Program-made: the position numbers and the translations under genes
The notes under the pieces: generated by a model
The model's input: only the letters and a program-made list of their open reading frames with translations
What the model was told of the DNA's origin: nothing
The model's database searches: none
Part shown: positions 1-9,440 of the stretch, piece after piece
How positions within the stretch are numbered: the first letter of the stretch is position 1
Layout: the number at the start of each line of letters is the position of its first letter
Source: Siphonodentalium dalli
Taxonomy: Eukaryota; Mollusca; Scaphopoda; Gadilida; Siphonodentaliidae
Assembly (NCBI GenBank): GCA_032622095.1
Contig: CP136068.1
Span: 114,376,509 to 114,440,508, forward strand
Length of the DNA stretch: 64,000 nt
Reading direction: 5' to 3'

Positions 1-108
1 TAACTGAATAAAGAATTTATTTTTGCGAGTATGTGGGCATCTATTTGGCGAGCCTCCAGGCCAAATAGATGCCCACATACGAGCAAAACTAAATTCTCTA
101 TTCAGCTA
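1..108. repeat. Near-perfect 108-bp hairpin
   Basis: Positions 1-49 and 60-108 are inverted copies of each other with few mismatches, separated by about 10 bases. It resembles a small foldback MITE or one end of a larger one cut by the window edge. There is no credible gene here; the small plus-strand reading frame at 23-244 crosses the hairpin and has no recognisable protein features. Confidence 0.8.
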
Positions 109-727
109 CACTATGCGGGTGTTCTGTTTATCCACCGAACAAATTTACATATTATTTTATCGCAGTTTTTGTCAAAAAACATCGCAAAATTCACAGGTTC
201 CTTATAGAGGAGCGATGACCTACTTAGCGACTTTATCTGTATAGTAGTGGGTAATTAATTATGAAACAGTTTTGTATTCATGCGACTGCACCGCGAAATA
301 GTCCGCTTTATAATTTCTAAATTATGCCGGAAAAATATCATAGCATGGTGTAATTTCTTATAAAATCTAAATGATTCGCGTAACGTTCAAATCTAAAACT
401 GAATTGTGCAAGTATAGCAGTCATGTGAATTTGGATGTTTGTGCTTCAACTTATTAATGAATTGAAACTCTGAACTTTAGCAGTAGCACCAAGATCGGCA
501 GTGCAAATGCACCAGTTCACGGAAGAATATCGTATACTTTATAGCAACAAACTGCCAATTGCTTAATCAAGTTATAGACTTCACCAACTGAACATTGAAC
601 AATTATATTTAAGTGCGTTTTGGGGCGCATCGTGTGATCTTTAGAAAGGTGTCGCCACCGATTGCACGAAAATACGTTGTGGATGTTGACGTTTCTAAGG
701 ACGCCAGCATGGTCCGTTCTAATGATG

Positions 728-2045
728 CTCCATACAGGGATGTGGCTAGATGGTCTCCGCGGGGGGGGGGGGGGGGTGTCCACCTTTGGAATTTCCAACT
801 GCACCCCCTTGAGTCGGAATCACACCAACACAACTTTTTGCATAATTCCATTTGCACCCCACCCCTTGAGTCGGAATCACACCAACACAACTTTTTGCAT
901 AATTCCATTTGCACCCCCCCCCCCCCCCCCCTTGAGTCGGAATCGCACCAACACAACTTTTTGCATAATTCCATTTGCACCCCCCTTGTACCTCATGCTC
1001 AGGCCTAATTTCCTATATATTCATAAGCCATGCTTCTATTATTTTCCCAGTATGAAAACATTAAGATATTTTAACCTGAAAATTGCCCCCCAAAAAAACA
1101 ACTAGTGATCTAATTCCAGACAAATGCACACAGCTACCGACAACAGACCAGGTAACACCGGGCCGACCATGGTTGTTCGGCCCGGTGTGAGAACATTTTG
1201 AAAACCATACAAGAAAATCGCAAATCCTAGCATCTAGACTGGCCTCAACTGAAGCTTTCCTAGTGTTGGAAATTTCAAACCTCATGCTCCCCCTCAGGTT
1301 GGAAAATTCTTCAACTGATGACCATTTATGTCTACAAGTTTGACCAAATGTAGTAAAATATTGTTTTGCTAAACTAATTAGCAGTTTTGTATTGGCCATG
1401 TGGCTCAGGTTGGAAAATTCTCCTCCAACTGATGACAATTTCAGTCCACAAATTTGACCAAATGTAATCAAATATTGTTTTGTTAAACTAATAAGCAGTT
1501 TTGTATTGGCCACGGGGGAGGGACAATGACACACCGGGCCGACCATGGTTCTGACCGGTGTGCGAAAATTATGAAATCTGAAAAAGAAAATCGCAAAATC
1601 CTAACATCTAGACTAGCCTCAAGCCTTCCTACTGTTGGAAATTTCAAGCCCTACACCCCCACTTAGGTTGGAAAATTTCCAACTGATGACAATTCCAATG
1701 ACAATGTTGACCAATTGTATGACAATATTGTTTTCTTAAATTAACTAGAAGTTTTTGACTGGCCACGGGGGAGGGACCAGGACACAAGCTTTCCAAGTGT
1801 TGGAAATTTCCAACCTGTCACCTCCTTAAGGTTGGAAAATTTCCAACTGATGACCATTTATGTCAAAATTTTTGACCAAAAATAGGAACATATGCAAATA
1901 TTGGTCGAAAAACAATAAATTCCCCCCAATAAATTGTTTTTACCTGAAATTAGGAATTTCCAACTATTGAAAATATAGCTCTCTGCTGGGGGGGGGGGGG
2001 GTGAGACACCCCACACCCCCCATCTAGCCACATCCCTGGCTCCAT
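728..2045. repeat. Interspersed repeat with inverted ends and G/C homopolymers
   Basis: The outer 25 or so bases (728-752 and 2021-2045) are inverted copies sharing GGGATGTGGCTAGATGG. The interior holds many degenerate copies of the motif TTGGAAATTTCCAAC (about 1250-1980), and G or C runs of 14-18 bases near 761-776, 914-931 and 1988-2001. The TTGGAAATTTCC sequence recurs at 43785-44160, so this is a dispersed family. No coding potential was recognised. Confidence 0.65.
801..976. repeat. Three-copy tandem repeat with expanding C tract
   Basis: Three direct copies begin at 801, 854 and 911. Each reads a C tract, then CTTGAGTCGGAATC, then a segment ending TTGCATAATTCCATTT. Copy lengths are 53, 57 and 66, and the difference is almost entirely the length of the C tract, as expected from slippage. 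Reading frames on both strands across this block are shadows of the repeat. Confidence 0.85.
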
Positions 2046-2204
2046 AACTTTGTTGCGATCCAGTGACGTCATTCGCGAATTGCTGGAGGTTAACTGTCCC
2101 AAGTTCTTGTAACCTTTCTTCCTTGCATATTTTAAGTTTATCTGTCTAGTATAGGATGCTTTATCTGTCTAGTAGACGGATAGAGGTGTGGTTTATCTGA
2201 TGGG

Positions 2205-2208
<4 letters not shown>

Positions 2209-2239
<31 letters not shown>
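2209..2239. repeat. (TA)n microsatellite
   Basis: An uninterrupted TA dinucleotide run, followed by the T/A-rich minisatellite described next. Confidence 0.9.
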
Positions 2240-2242
<3 letters not shown>

Positions 2243-2257
2243 GAGAGGGGTAGGAGG

Positions 2258-3108
2258 TGGATAAATGTATTATTATTGTAGTTTTGTTATGTTATTATAT
2301 ACTGTGATTTTTGTGTTATATGTATTATTATTGTAGTTGTGTTACGCTAATGGATACGGTGACAATGTTGTTATACAAATTATTATTATAGTTTTGCTAT
2401 GTTATTAGAGATGGTGATTTTGATGTTATATGTATTATTATTGTAGTTTTGTCATGTTATTAGAAATGGTGATGTTGGTGTTATATGTATTATTATTGCA
2501 GTTTTGTTATGTTATTATATACTGTAATTTTGTTGTTATATGTATTATTATTGTAGTTTTGTTATGTTAATAGATACGGTGATATTGTTGTTATACGAAT
2601 TTTTATTATTATATACTGTGATTTTGGTGTTATATGTATTATTATTGTAGTTGTGTTACGTTAATAGATATGGTGATATTGTTGTTATACGAATTATTAT
2701 TATTATAATTTTGTTATATGTATTATTATTGTATTTTGTTTTGTTATTACATATGGTGATTTTGTTGTTATATATGTATTATTATTGTAGTTTTGTCATG
2801 TTATTAGAAATGGTGATTTTGGTGTTATATGTATTATTGTAGTTTTATTACGTTATTACACATAGTGATGTTGTTGTTATTGGTATTGTTATTGTAGTTT
2901 TGTCATGCTATTAGAGATTGTGATTTTTGTGTTATATGTATTATTATAGTAGTTGTGTTACGTTATTAGATATGGTAATTTTGTTGTTACGTGTATTACT
3001 ATTGTAATTTTGTTATGTTCTTAGATATGGTGATATTGTTGTTATATGAAATATTATTATAGTTTTGTTATGTTATTAGAAATGTTGCTTTTGTACGGTG
3101 AGATGTCA
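2258..3108. repeat. Degenerate ATTATTATTGTAG minisatellite
   Basis: About 850 bases of imperfect tandem repeats. Each unit has TGTATTATTATTGTAGTTTT, then a TTGTTATGTTATTAGA block and a GGTGATTTTGTTGTTATA block. Unit length varies around 60-70 bases. There is no gene; the hydrophobic frame at 2651-2842 is a low-complexity translation of the repeat. Confidence 0.8.
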
Positions 3109-3309
3109 CATGTTATTAGAAATTGTGACTTGTATGTCACAGAAAATCACACACATATGGATACACTCACAGTCACACCTGGAAGACTAGATGTCTAAGG
3201 AGTTGTGCAAGCCGCAGGACTGCATACAAGTGTGCCTCCATTGCGGTCTGCACTGCCCCAAAGCATTCAGTGTTACGGGGGACTCACTAAACTCGCTAAA
3301 AATGTATTG

Positions 3310-3655
3310 GCCAAAAAAAAATTGATATTATTTTTATAATTGTTAAAAATTGTAAGAAAAAATGAAAACAATGATAAAAATTGTGAAAGAATTTAAGAAA
3401 TAATGATAAAAAATGATAAAAATTGAAAGGAATGTATGAACAAAATACTGATAAAATTGTTAAAGTATGTAAGAAGCAAATGATAAAATGATAAAATTGT
3501 TAAAGAATATTAGAAAATATGATAACAATTGTTATAAAATGTAAGAAAAAATTAAATATTTTTATAAAAATTGTTAAAGAATGTAAGCAAAAAATGTAAC
3601 AATTGTTAAAGATTTTTAAAGAATGTAAGAAAAATTTATAATAAATGATAAACAT
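3310..3655. repeat. AT-rich GTTAAAGAATGTAAG tandem repeat
   Basis: Degenerate short tandem units built on TTGTTAAAGAATGTAAGAAA and AATGATAAAA. The same sequence type occurs inside the TTAA-flanked MITEs (about 9545-9665, 47310-47380, 51735-51800) and at 54675-54830, so this may be the inner part of a decayed copy of that family. Confidence 0.7.
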
Positions 3656-3659
3656 TTAT

Positions 3660-3748
3660 TAGGCCAATGCACTCTCTTATACGTGTATATGCGAGACGAC
3701 CTATATTTAATGTTGCGCCAGCGCAGCTTCCGTCATCAAAGGGTCAAT
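3660..3748. repeat. Half copy of the CCAATGCATTCTC core plus element end
   Basis: It begins GGCCAATGCACTCTCTTATA, the left half of the palindromic core found about a dozen times in this window, and ends GCTTCCGTCATCAAAGGG, which resembles the right end of the element at 8244-8513. Only one half of the palindrome remains. It ends about 45 bases before the first recognisable cyclase exon. Confidence 0.6.
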
Positions 3749-3793
3749 TATATTTCGCTATCTAATTGTGTGCGTATTGGCTGATATTTTCAG

Positions 3794-3986
3794 GAGCATA
3801 GCAGACAAACTGACGACTGGGGAGAATATAATGCCGGAGTATTTTCAGCATGTTACGATATTCTTCTCTGATATTTGTGACTTCACTAAACTCGCTGCTG
3901 AAAGTTCCCCGATACAAGTCGTGAATATGCTTAATTGCCTGTACACACAGTTTGATGACATCATCGACCAATATGACGCGTACAAA
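3794..3986 (+). CDS. Receptor-type guanylate cyclase, catalytic-domain exon A (5'-partial gene)
   Basis: This exon encodes the N-terminal part of a class III nucleotide cyclase catalytic domain, which makes cGMP from GTP. It reads SIADKLTTGENIMPEYF, then VTIFFSDICDF, and ends at DAYK. FSDI carries one of the two metal-binding aspartates. The exon follows the acceptor TATTTTCAG (AG at 3792-3793), starts on the third base of a codon, and ends phase 0 at the donor GTGAGT (3987). Its layout matches membrane receptor cyclases, where this segment follows the kinase-homology and dimerisation regions. Those upstream exons were not found in 1-3793 and probably lie before the window. A soluble cyclase is less likely from the wording of the domain. 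The family is clear; the exact orthologue is unknown. Confidence 0.92.
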
Positions 3987-4061
3987 GTGAGTGAGTCTAT
4001 TGGTTGACGTAAGTCCTAAATAATTTTCCTAAAGTAGAAAATATTCGACTATTGGTCTAAA

Positions 4062-4840
4062 CCTGTCGAAACCACAGGACCCTTGGGAAAAATAGCAGCG
4101 AAACCAATATATACTATACCAGTGATAAGGTTCACAAGTCCGATATTGGGAAAAAACAAACCATCTTTCATATTTCTCATAGATTCTCAAAATCGTTCAA
4201 CTCAGTCACAATATATTTCAGTGTGTCTTATTGGCCATGAAATTTCCTTTCGTTTTTCATTAGAATCAGACGAAGGGAAGTCGAGATATTGTACCGAAAA
4301 CTTCCACTATCAACTGGAAATTTGGGAGAAAAACGGGTGGTCAGTCTCCCTGTCCGCCTAATATCCTCAATAATACTAAAACATTGTCAACTCAAACAAA
4401 ATATGCCCCAGTGTTTGTCATAGGGTATAACATTTTCTTCCGTTTGATATATATATAAGCTACGTCGACATATCGTACGGGAAAATCTCAAGTTCGCCAA
4501 TTGCGATCGTAAAAATTTAATTGGTATCCATGTATATAATCACTACTTGCCGGACAGGGAAACTGACGACCGCTTTTCGTCGGTATGTTTAGCTAGTTTT
4601 CGATACGATATATCGACTCCCTTCGTTTGATACTATCGAATTACATATCAAAAGAAAGGAAATTCCATGGCCAATAAGACACAATGAAATGTATTGTGAC
4701 TGAGAAGAAAGATTGTGAGAATCTATGAGGAATATGATAGATGGTGTGTTTTTCCAAGAATAGGACTTGTGAACCTTGTCACTGTTATAGTTTATATTGG
4801 TTTATCTGGTAATTTCCCACAGGGGCCTGTGGTCGAAACG
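4062..4840. repeat. Foldback element in cyclase intron
   Basis: Arms of about 290 bases (roughly 4064-4365 and 4545-4838) are diverged inverted copies. Each outer end carries a CGAAACCACAGG-like block, and each arm has matching CCATCTTTCATATT and GGCCATGAAATTTCC blocks. The loop is AT-rich. Reading frames in it (4083-4361 and 4715-4912) have no family features and mirror each other through the inverted repeat. Confidence 0.75.
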
Positions 4841-5046
4841 AGATACAAAAAGGATCCCCACATGGTAAGGGTTTGCCCATTCATGTTTGCCCTGTTACGA
4901 CCCTTGGTGTGAAAAATGCATCCGTAACAACTTTGGTATCTATGCTATAATATCATATGATTGAATTAACTTTGGTATACTCATGAGGTAAGCATCGGGG
5001 CAATATCCACAAGCAGCGAGTCTCGCCCATTCATTTCTTGTGAAGG

Positions 5047-5263
5047 TACAGTAATGCTCTAATTGATCGACCTCTTAACCACAGCAGAATTATGGGTAAC
5101 TTTTCAGGATTTAGTCGGAAATATGGCTTGTTGCCATTCATAGGAAAGCTCTCACCGAGAGCTTTCCGATGAATGGCAACAATCCATATTTCCGACTAAA
5201 TCCTGAAAAGTTACCCATAATTCTGCTGTGGTTAAGAGGTCGATTAATTAGAGCATTACTGTA
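5047..5263. mobile_element. Near-perfect palindromic MITE with TA flanks, copy 1
   Basis: TA-CAGTAATGCTCTAAT on the left is matched by its inverse ATTAGAGCATTACTG-TA on the right. The roughly 100-base arms pair almost completely around a short loop near 5154. The TA flanks and CAGT termini suggest a Tc1/mariner- or pogo-type non-autonomous element. A second copy lies at 59956-60172 in an intron of the other gene. No coding sequence. Confidence 0.8.
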
Positions 5264-5625
5264 CGATCTTTAGAAAATTACTAGACCTTAGCGAAAGCCA
5301 GATTTGCAGTTGATGCGATGTGCACTGTTCTTGTTTCCAATCGCATAATAAAAATCGCTACCCAGAATCCATTGTCGGGAACCTACGTAATAATTTTCTC
5401 GAAAATGGCGACACGATGTCCCACATCTAAGTGAGTATTCATTGTTTTTCACATATAATTAACTCGGCCAAAAGATAGAGAATGAATTAAGTAACACATT
5501 TGCAAGTTCACTATAAACCCGTCCCCATATACATATGACTGTTGAAAATATCTGAGTGTTCAAAGTGACTTTGGTGAACGCCGCAAAATCATTAAAACAT
5601 AGCGGATATTTCGTGTTCTTGAATG

Positions 5626-5772
5626 GATATCGAAAATTATCTCATTCGTGACAGAGACAAATGTTTCTTTTCTGTGGCTTGCAGGGTATGGCGAAGAATT
5701 TAGTCATTCATGGAAAGCCGCTCGCGAAAATAAATATTTGTCTCGGTCACGAACGAGATCATTTTTGATATA
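5626..5772. repeat. Short inverted repeat
   Basis: Arms near 5626-5663 and 5735-5772 share AATTATCTCATTCGTGAC-like sequence in inverse orientation around a 70-base loop. A related hairpin with the same TCTCAT/GATGAC theme is at 6498-6647. Confidence 0.65.
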
Positions 5773-5879
5773 CAGTAAAAACGCTATATTTTCTTTTTAT
5801 TATACGCGTTTCCAAAGTAATTAACATTTTACAACAATTCGTTTTCCCACTTTCCCACTAACATGTTCATACTATCTCG

Positions 5880-6440
5880 TGTGCATGCGCGTGCAACCGA
5901 TTCACTTACATGCAATTATATCGATGGCAACGCCGAACTGTAGTATCATGCTATACAATATTATTATGATATTCCATTTGGTTGGGTTATTGAGTGTTAA
6001 ATGTGAGATAGACATGGGTGATAAGGGTGGTTGAACAAATTTGTCAAAATGAAAAGATACATTAGACATGGGTGATAAGGGTGGTTGAACAAATTTGTCA
6101 AAATGAGAGACATTAGACATGGGTGATAAGGGTGGTGAAACAATTTTGTCAATACGAAAAGAGCCATTTAAAATGGAACTATATTTTTTCTTGAAGGTGT
6201 CTTTACTTCCTCTTTGGTTGTGATAATAAATCAATATAAATTCTTTTAACACCAGCCGTTTCGAGATACTTTATCATTGATAAAATGGATCTCAAATTCG
6301 TCGCAATTCTATACAAAATGTATTAAACTCGTCCACTAAATTCGATTCAAGCCTCGCTAAAGCTCGACTCGAATTAAATTTAGTGCACTCGGTGATTAAA
6401 TTTCGTATAGAATTACGACTCATTAGAGACCCTCTATTTA
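5880..6440 (-). repeat. Dispersed element shared with 55915-56385 (inverted relative to it)
   Basis: This stretch shares three blocks in reverse order and orientation with 55915-56385: a hairpin around TTTAGTGCA (6300-6420), the block TTGAAGGTGTCTTTACTTCC (about 6193), and a GATATCAT/ATTGCG-type end. The hairpin arms pair TTCGATTCAAGC with its inverse across about 160 bases. It is non-coding and probably a non-autonomous element; the family is not recognised. Confidence 0.6.
6009..6155. repeat. Three-copy ~53-bp tandem repeat
   Basis: Copies start at 6009, 6063 and 6114, each beginning TAGACATGGGTGATAAGGGT and continuing to TTTGTCAA. The array lies inside the preceding element. The minus-strand frame across it (repeating PPLSPMSN) is a repeat shadow. 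Confidence 0.85.
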
Positions 6441-6497
6441 CCTAACCTCAACTTTTTCTATTATTAATTGGTGACCGTATATGTAATATATAGAGGA

Positions 6498-6647
6498 TAT
6501 CTACATTTTTTGTTTGGATATGGGAATTATCTCATGAGTGATGACGAAAAAAATAATTTCCTCGAGTGGCTCTGCCACGAGTGTCAATTTATTTATTTGT
6601 CATCACGAATGAGATAATATCATCTCCAACCAAAAAGTGTAGATGTT
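6498..6647. repeat. Short hairpin related to 5626-5772
   Basis: ATCTACATTTTTTG and TGGATATGGGAATTATCTCA on the left pair with TGAGATAATATCATCTCCAA and AAAGTGTAGAT on the right, around a CTCGAGTGGCTCTGCCACGAG loop that is itself a hairpin. Confidence 0.65.
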
Positions 6648-7010
6648 CTGTTTATTATATGCTCCGCTCAGTTGGCCCATGGCTCAACTCGAAAGAGTAA
6701 AAAGTACAGATTTGTATACCCAAGCACAGCCATGCTAATACGATTGTGCATATCAAAATAGTTCCATTTTCAGACAGATTGGTTGAGGAATAAAGGGGCT
6801 AACATCATAGAATGTTTAATAAAAAAAAAATAATTGATAACATAATTGATTACAATTTTTCGGTTTTTATCTGATACAAAAATACCACTATTTGATAGCA
6901 TAGCATATAATAAATGCGCACATCTGTTTGATATCCGTTTTTTGCAGTATCCGAGTTGAGTTGTTGGGGTAGCTCATTAGTCTAATAGCTGGATGATATT
7001 GTAACAGAAC

Positions 7011-7061
7011 GAGAGAGAGAGAGAAAAAGAGAGAGAGAGAGAGCGAGAGAGAGAGAAAGAC
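7011..7061. repeat. (GA)n microsatellite, first copy
   Basis: A GA-dominated run with a few A and C interruptions. A shorter GA run at the same relative place (about 7354-7370) precedes the second 5S-like unit, so both are part of the duplicated element. Confidence 0.85.
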
Positions 7062-7070
7062 GCACCGAAA

Positions 7071-7180
7071 GTTGGCAGCACCCGAAATCCCAAGCCGGTC
7101 ACCCATCCAAGTACTAGTACCAACCGGGCTCGACGTTGCTTAACTTCGGTGATCACACAAAGCGTCCAACGACCGTGACC
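7071..7180 (-). pseudogene. 5S rRNA-derived sequence, copy 1
   Basis: Read on the minus strand this matches the animal 5S rRNA body: GATCACCGAAGTTAAGCAAC, then GTCGAGCCCGGTTGGTAC, then TACTTGGATGGGTGACCG and GGGTGCTGCCAAC. These cover the internal control region (A box, intermediate element, C box) used by RNA polymerase III. The first third of 5S is strongly diverged and there is a 4-base insertion before TACTTGG. It is therefore more likely a 5S-derived SINE (SINE3 type) or pseudogene than a working 5S gene. The frames through it on the minus strand are shadows. Confidence 0.75.
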
Positions 7181-7394
7181 AAGAGATCTAGACCTCTCGA
7201 TCAGAGAAGACATCGGCCTTCTATATTTACAACGCGACCGCTACACTACTCCCCCGTTATTTTTTGAGATTCATCGAATCTCACCCGAGTCCTTCCACAG
7301 AGCGGTCGCATCATGACACAGACTCCGGGGGCGGACGAGCCCGCAGTGTAACATAACGAGAGAGAGAGAGAAAAGTGCGGGAGTCGCACCGAAA

Positions 7395-7498
7395 GTTGGC
7401 AGCATCCGAAATCCCAAGCCGGTCACCCATCCAAGGACTAACCGGGCTCGACGTTGCTTAACTTCGGTGATCACACAAAGCGTCTAATGACTGTGACC
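7395..7498 (-). pseudogene. 5S rRNA-derived sequence, copy 2
   Basis: A second minus-strand 5S-like unit about 320 bases from the first. It carries the same GATCACCGAAGTTAAGCAAC and CTTGGATGGGTGACCGGC blocks but lacks the TACTAG insertion of copy 1. Both copies share flanks: a CGCGACCGCTACA block about 50 bases to the right (near 7238 and 7549) and a GTAACA-ACGAGAGAGAG block to the left. They are duplicates of one larger element in the intron between cyclase exons A and B. Confidence 0.75.
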
Positions 7499-7708
7499 AA
7501 GAGATCAAGATCTCTCGACCAGAGAAGCCATCGCCTTCTATATTTACAACGCGACCGCTACAATATATTTTGAAAATATAGAAACTAGAATGTTGAGATT
7601 GCTAGGCGTAATATCTTGCCGCCATTTTCGGACAAATTATTACTTATATGTCCCGGTCCTATAGTATCGTTCAATCTCTATTTAAACCACGTAAATATAT
7701 TTCTTTAG

Positions 7709-7898
7709 GTTGAAACAATCGGGGATGCCTATATGGTAGCGAGTGGAATTCCTATTCGAAACGGACCAATCCACGTACGTGAGATAGCCTCGATGTCGAT
7801 TCACATCCGGGACTCGCTGAAAGAGTACAAAATAAAACACCTTCCAGATAAAGTAATCAAAGTGAGGATCGGCTTCCATACGGGATCGTGTTGTGGAG
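7709..7898 (+). CDS. Receptor-type guanylate cyclase, catalytic-domain exon B
   Basis: This exon continues the catalytic domain: VETIGDAYMVASGIP, then a helix region ending KVRIGFHTGSCCGG. The glutamate of VETIGDAY is the guanine-recognising residue of guanylate cyclases (lysine in adenylate cyclases), and the aspartate of GDAY is the second metal ligand. The acceptor is TTTCTTTAG at 7708. Joining exon A (phase 0) gives the canonical YKVETIGDAY. The exon ends in phase 1 at 7898 before GTAAGA. Its last 33 bases and the donor form the first unit of a seven-copy tandem array. Only this first donor keeps the frame into exon C, where HTGSCCGGVVG has the family spacing. Confidence 0.93.
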
Positions 7899-8236
7899 GT
7901 AAGATATCCAGTAACCATGGATCGGCTTCCATACGGGATCGTGTTGTGGAGGTACGATATCCAGTAACCATGGATCGGCTTCCATACGGGATCGTGCTGT
8001 GGAGGTAAGATATCCAGTAACCATGGATCGGCTTCCATACGGGATCGTGTTGTGGAGGTAAGATATCCAGTAACCATGGATCGGCTTCCATACGGGATCG
8101 TGTTGTGGAGGTAAGATATCCAGTAACCATGGATCGGCTTCCATACGGGATCGTGTTGTGGAGGTAAGATATCCAGTAACCATGGATCGGCTTCCATACG
8201 GGATCGTGTTTTGCAGGTAAAATATCCAGTAACCCT
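7866..8236 (+). repeat. Seven-copy 53-bp array spanning the exon B splice donor
   Basis: Units start at 7866, 7919, 7972, 8025, 8078, 8131 and 8184, exactly 53 bases apart. Each has 33 bases of exon B (GGATCGGCTTCCATACGGGA onwards) followed by 20 bases of intron. Donor sequences are GTAAGAT in copies 1 and 3-6, GTACGAT in copy 2 and GTAAAAT in copy 7. Since 53 is not a multiple of three, copies 2 and 3 would shift frame. Reading on meets TAA at 8006-8008, so copies 4-7 would truncate. The long minus-strand frames at 7682-8256 are shadows of this array. Confidence 0.95.
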
Positions 8237-8243
8237 TTATTTT

Positions 8244-8513
8244 TTAACACTTTCATGGCGGGAGCTTCACTGGTGCAGCATTAAAGATCCTATGCCAATG
8301 CATTATGTTATATAAGCGAGTCTCCAATAGGGAGTCTCGCATATATACGAGAATGCACTGGCTTACAACGACAGGGTAAATACTGTTAGGCCAATGTATT
8401 CTCTTATATAATTATGTGAGGCTCCCTATGGGAGACTCGCATATATAAGAGAATGCATTGGCACAGCGTTTTCGCAAATGATCAGCAAGCTCCAGTCATG
8501 AAAGGGTTATTAA
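8244..8513. mobile_element. TTAW-flanked MITE with two palindromic cores
   Basis: The ends CACTTTCATGGCGGGAGC (left, after TTAA) and GCTCCAGTCATGAAAGGG (right, before TTAT) are inverted relatives. Inside are two copies of the CCAATGCATTCTCTTATATA-type palindrome (8294-8362 and 8390-8462). The cores match those of the 400-bp TTAA MITEs in this window, but the termini differ. Confidence 0.65.
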
Positions 8514-8618
8514 ATGGATTCTGCCATCAGTTATAGCAGTGTATATTGATCATGTATATTCGTTATATGGATGGATGCTCGGGGAATTATAAGCAGGCGA
8601 CCGATACACATATACTTA

Positions 8619-8951
8619 TTAAAGGGGTTCTGTACACTCAATACGGCCATTTATGGGACCATCTCCTTTTATACTCAACAGTATATATGCAACAAATGAA
8701 TGAATTTGATCCACGGATTAGTGCAAAATACTAACTCGTGTGCGTTGTGAACGATGCAAGCAACATGGCAATTATAATGAAAATGAATAAATGGCTGGAG
8801 TCATAAATTCATTTTCATTATAAATACCATGTTGTTTTATTCGTTAATAGAGCACACGAGTGTATTTTGCACTAATCCATGGCTCAAATTCATTCATTTG
8901 TTGCATATATTCTGTTGAGTGTAAAATGATTTAATGTAAGTCCCCCTTTAA
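8619..8951. mobile_element. Inverted-repeat MITE, copy 1 (family shared with 59499-59852)
   Basis: It starts TTAAAGGGGTTCTGTACAC and ends in the inverse GTCCCCCTTTAA. The arms contain the block CATTCATTTGTTGCATATAT in opposite orientations and meet around CATTTTCATTATAA. The right arm has lost the GGAGATGGTCCC block that the 59.5-kb copy keeps. It has no coding sequence and lies in the intron before exon C. Confidence 0.8.
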
Positions 8952-9160
8952 GAATTACAGAATGATTCCTATTCAGTGGTGAAATTCTTAGGTCGTTTGT
9001 TGGACTTATTATTTGAAAACGTTGAACTTATATAGTCATAAATGTATGACATGGTCACGTCTTGTTTATAAACTAAATTGTGCTGAACTGCACATCCATC
9101 TTATAGATTTTTGTGATGCCCCGAATCACGATTCATTATAGTGTCTTTTTTTTCTTTTAG

Positions 9161-9244
9161 GAGTTGTGGGTTCCAGGACCCCGCGGTACTGTTTATTTGG
9201 AGACACTGTTAACACAGCTTCTCGAATGGAAAGCCACGGTGAAG
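9161..9244 (+). CDS. Receptor-type guanylate cyclase, catalytic-domain exon C
   Basis: An 84-base exon reading GVVGSRT, then [18 protein letters not shown], then HGE. The cysteine of RYCLFGD is the second guanine-specificity residue (aspartate in adenylate cyclases). The asparagine and arginine of NTASRMES are the transition-state residues of class III cyclases. All are intact, so the enzyme should be active as a guanylate cyclase when dimeric. The acceptor is TTTCTTTTAG (ends 9160) and the donor GTAAGT (9245). Both boundaries are phase 1. Confidence 0.95.
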
Positions 9245-9440
9245 GTAAGTTCGTACATTAAGTAAAATATATTACATGGTGGTGGGGGATCAGTTTTGAC
9301 ATGTCTTGGTGTGTATACCAGACACCTTTCGCATAATGAACTACTACTGATAAGTGGTACGAATAGGGTACTACGTCACTAGAATTTGTGTTCTTTCTAT
9401 CAGTTGTAGTTTTGCCATATCCGTAGTAACGAGTATGGTT

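Noticed and set aside
23-244. 73-residue frame at the window start
   Set aside because: It runs through the hairpin at 1-108 and has no coding features.
6009-8236. CRISPR-like arrays of 50-bp repeats
   Set aside because: The repeats are contiguous, with no unique spacers, and the genome is animal. They are minisatellites.
7682-8256. Long minus-strand frames (up to 171 residues) with repeating WLLDILPPQHDPVW
   Set aside because: They are the antisense translation of the seven-copy 53-bp array, open only because the unit happens to lack stops. The real coding sequence is exon B on the plus strand.
8965-9010. Small-subunit rRNA-like GGTGAAATTCTTAGGTCGT
   Set aside because: The match to the conserved GGTGAAATTCTTGG region covers only about 20 bases and the flanks do not follow 18S rRNA. 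It is too short to support.
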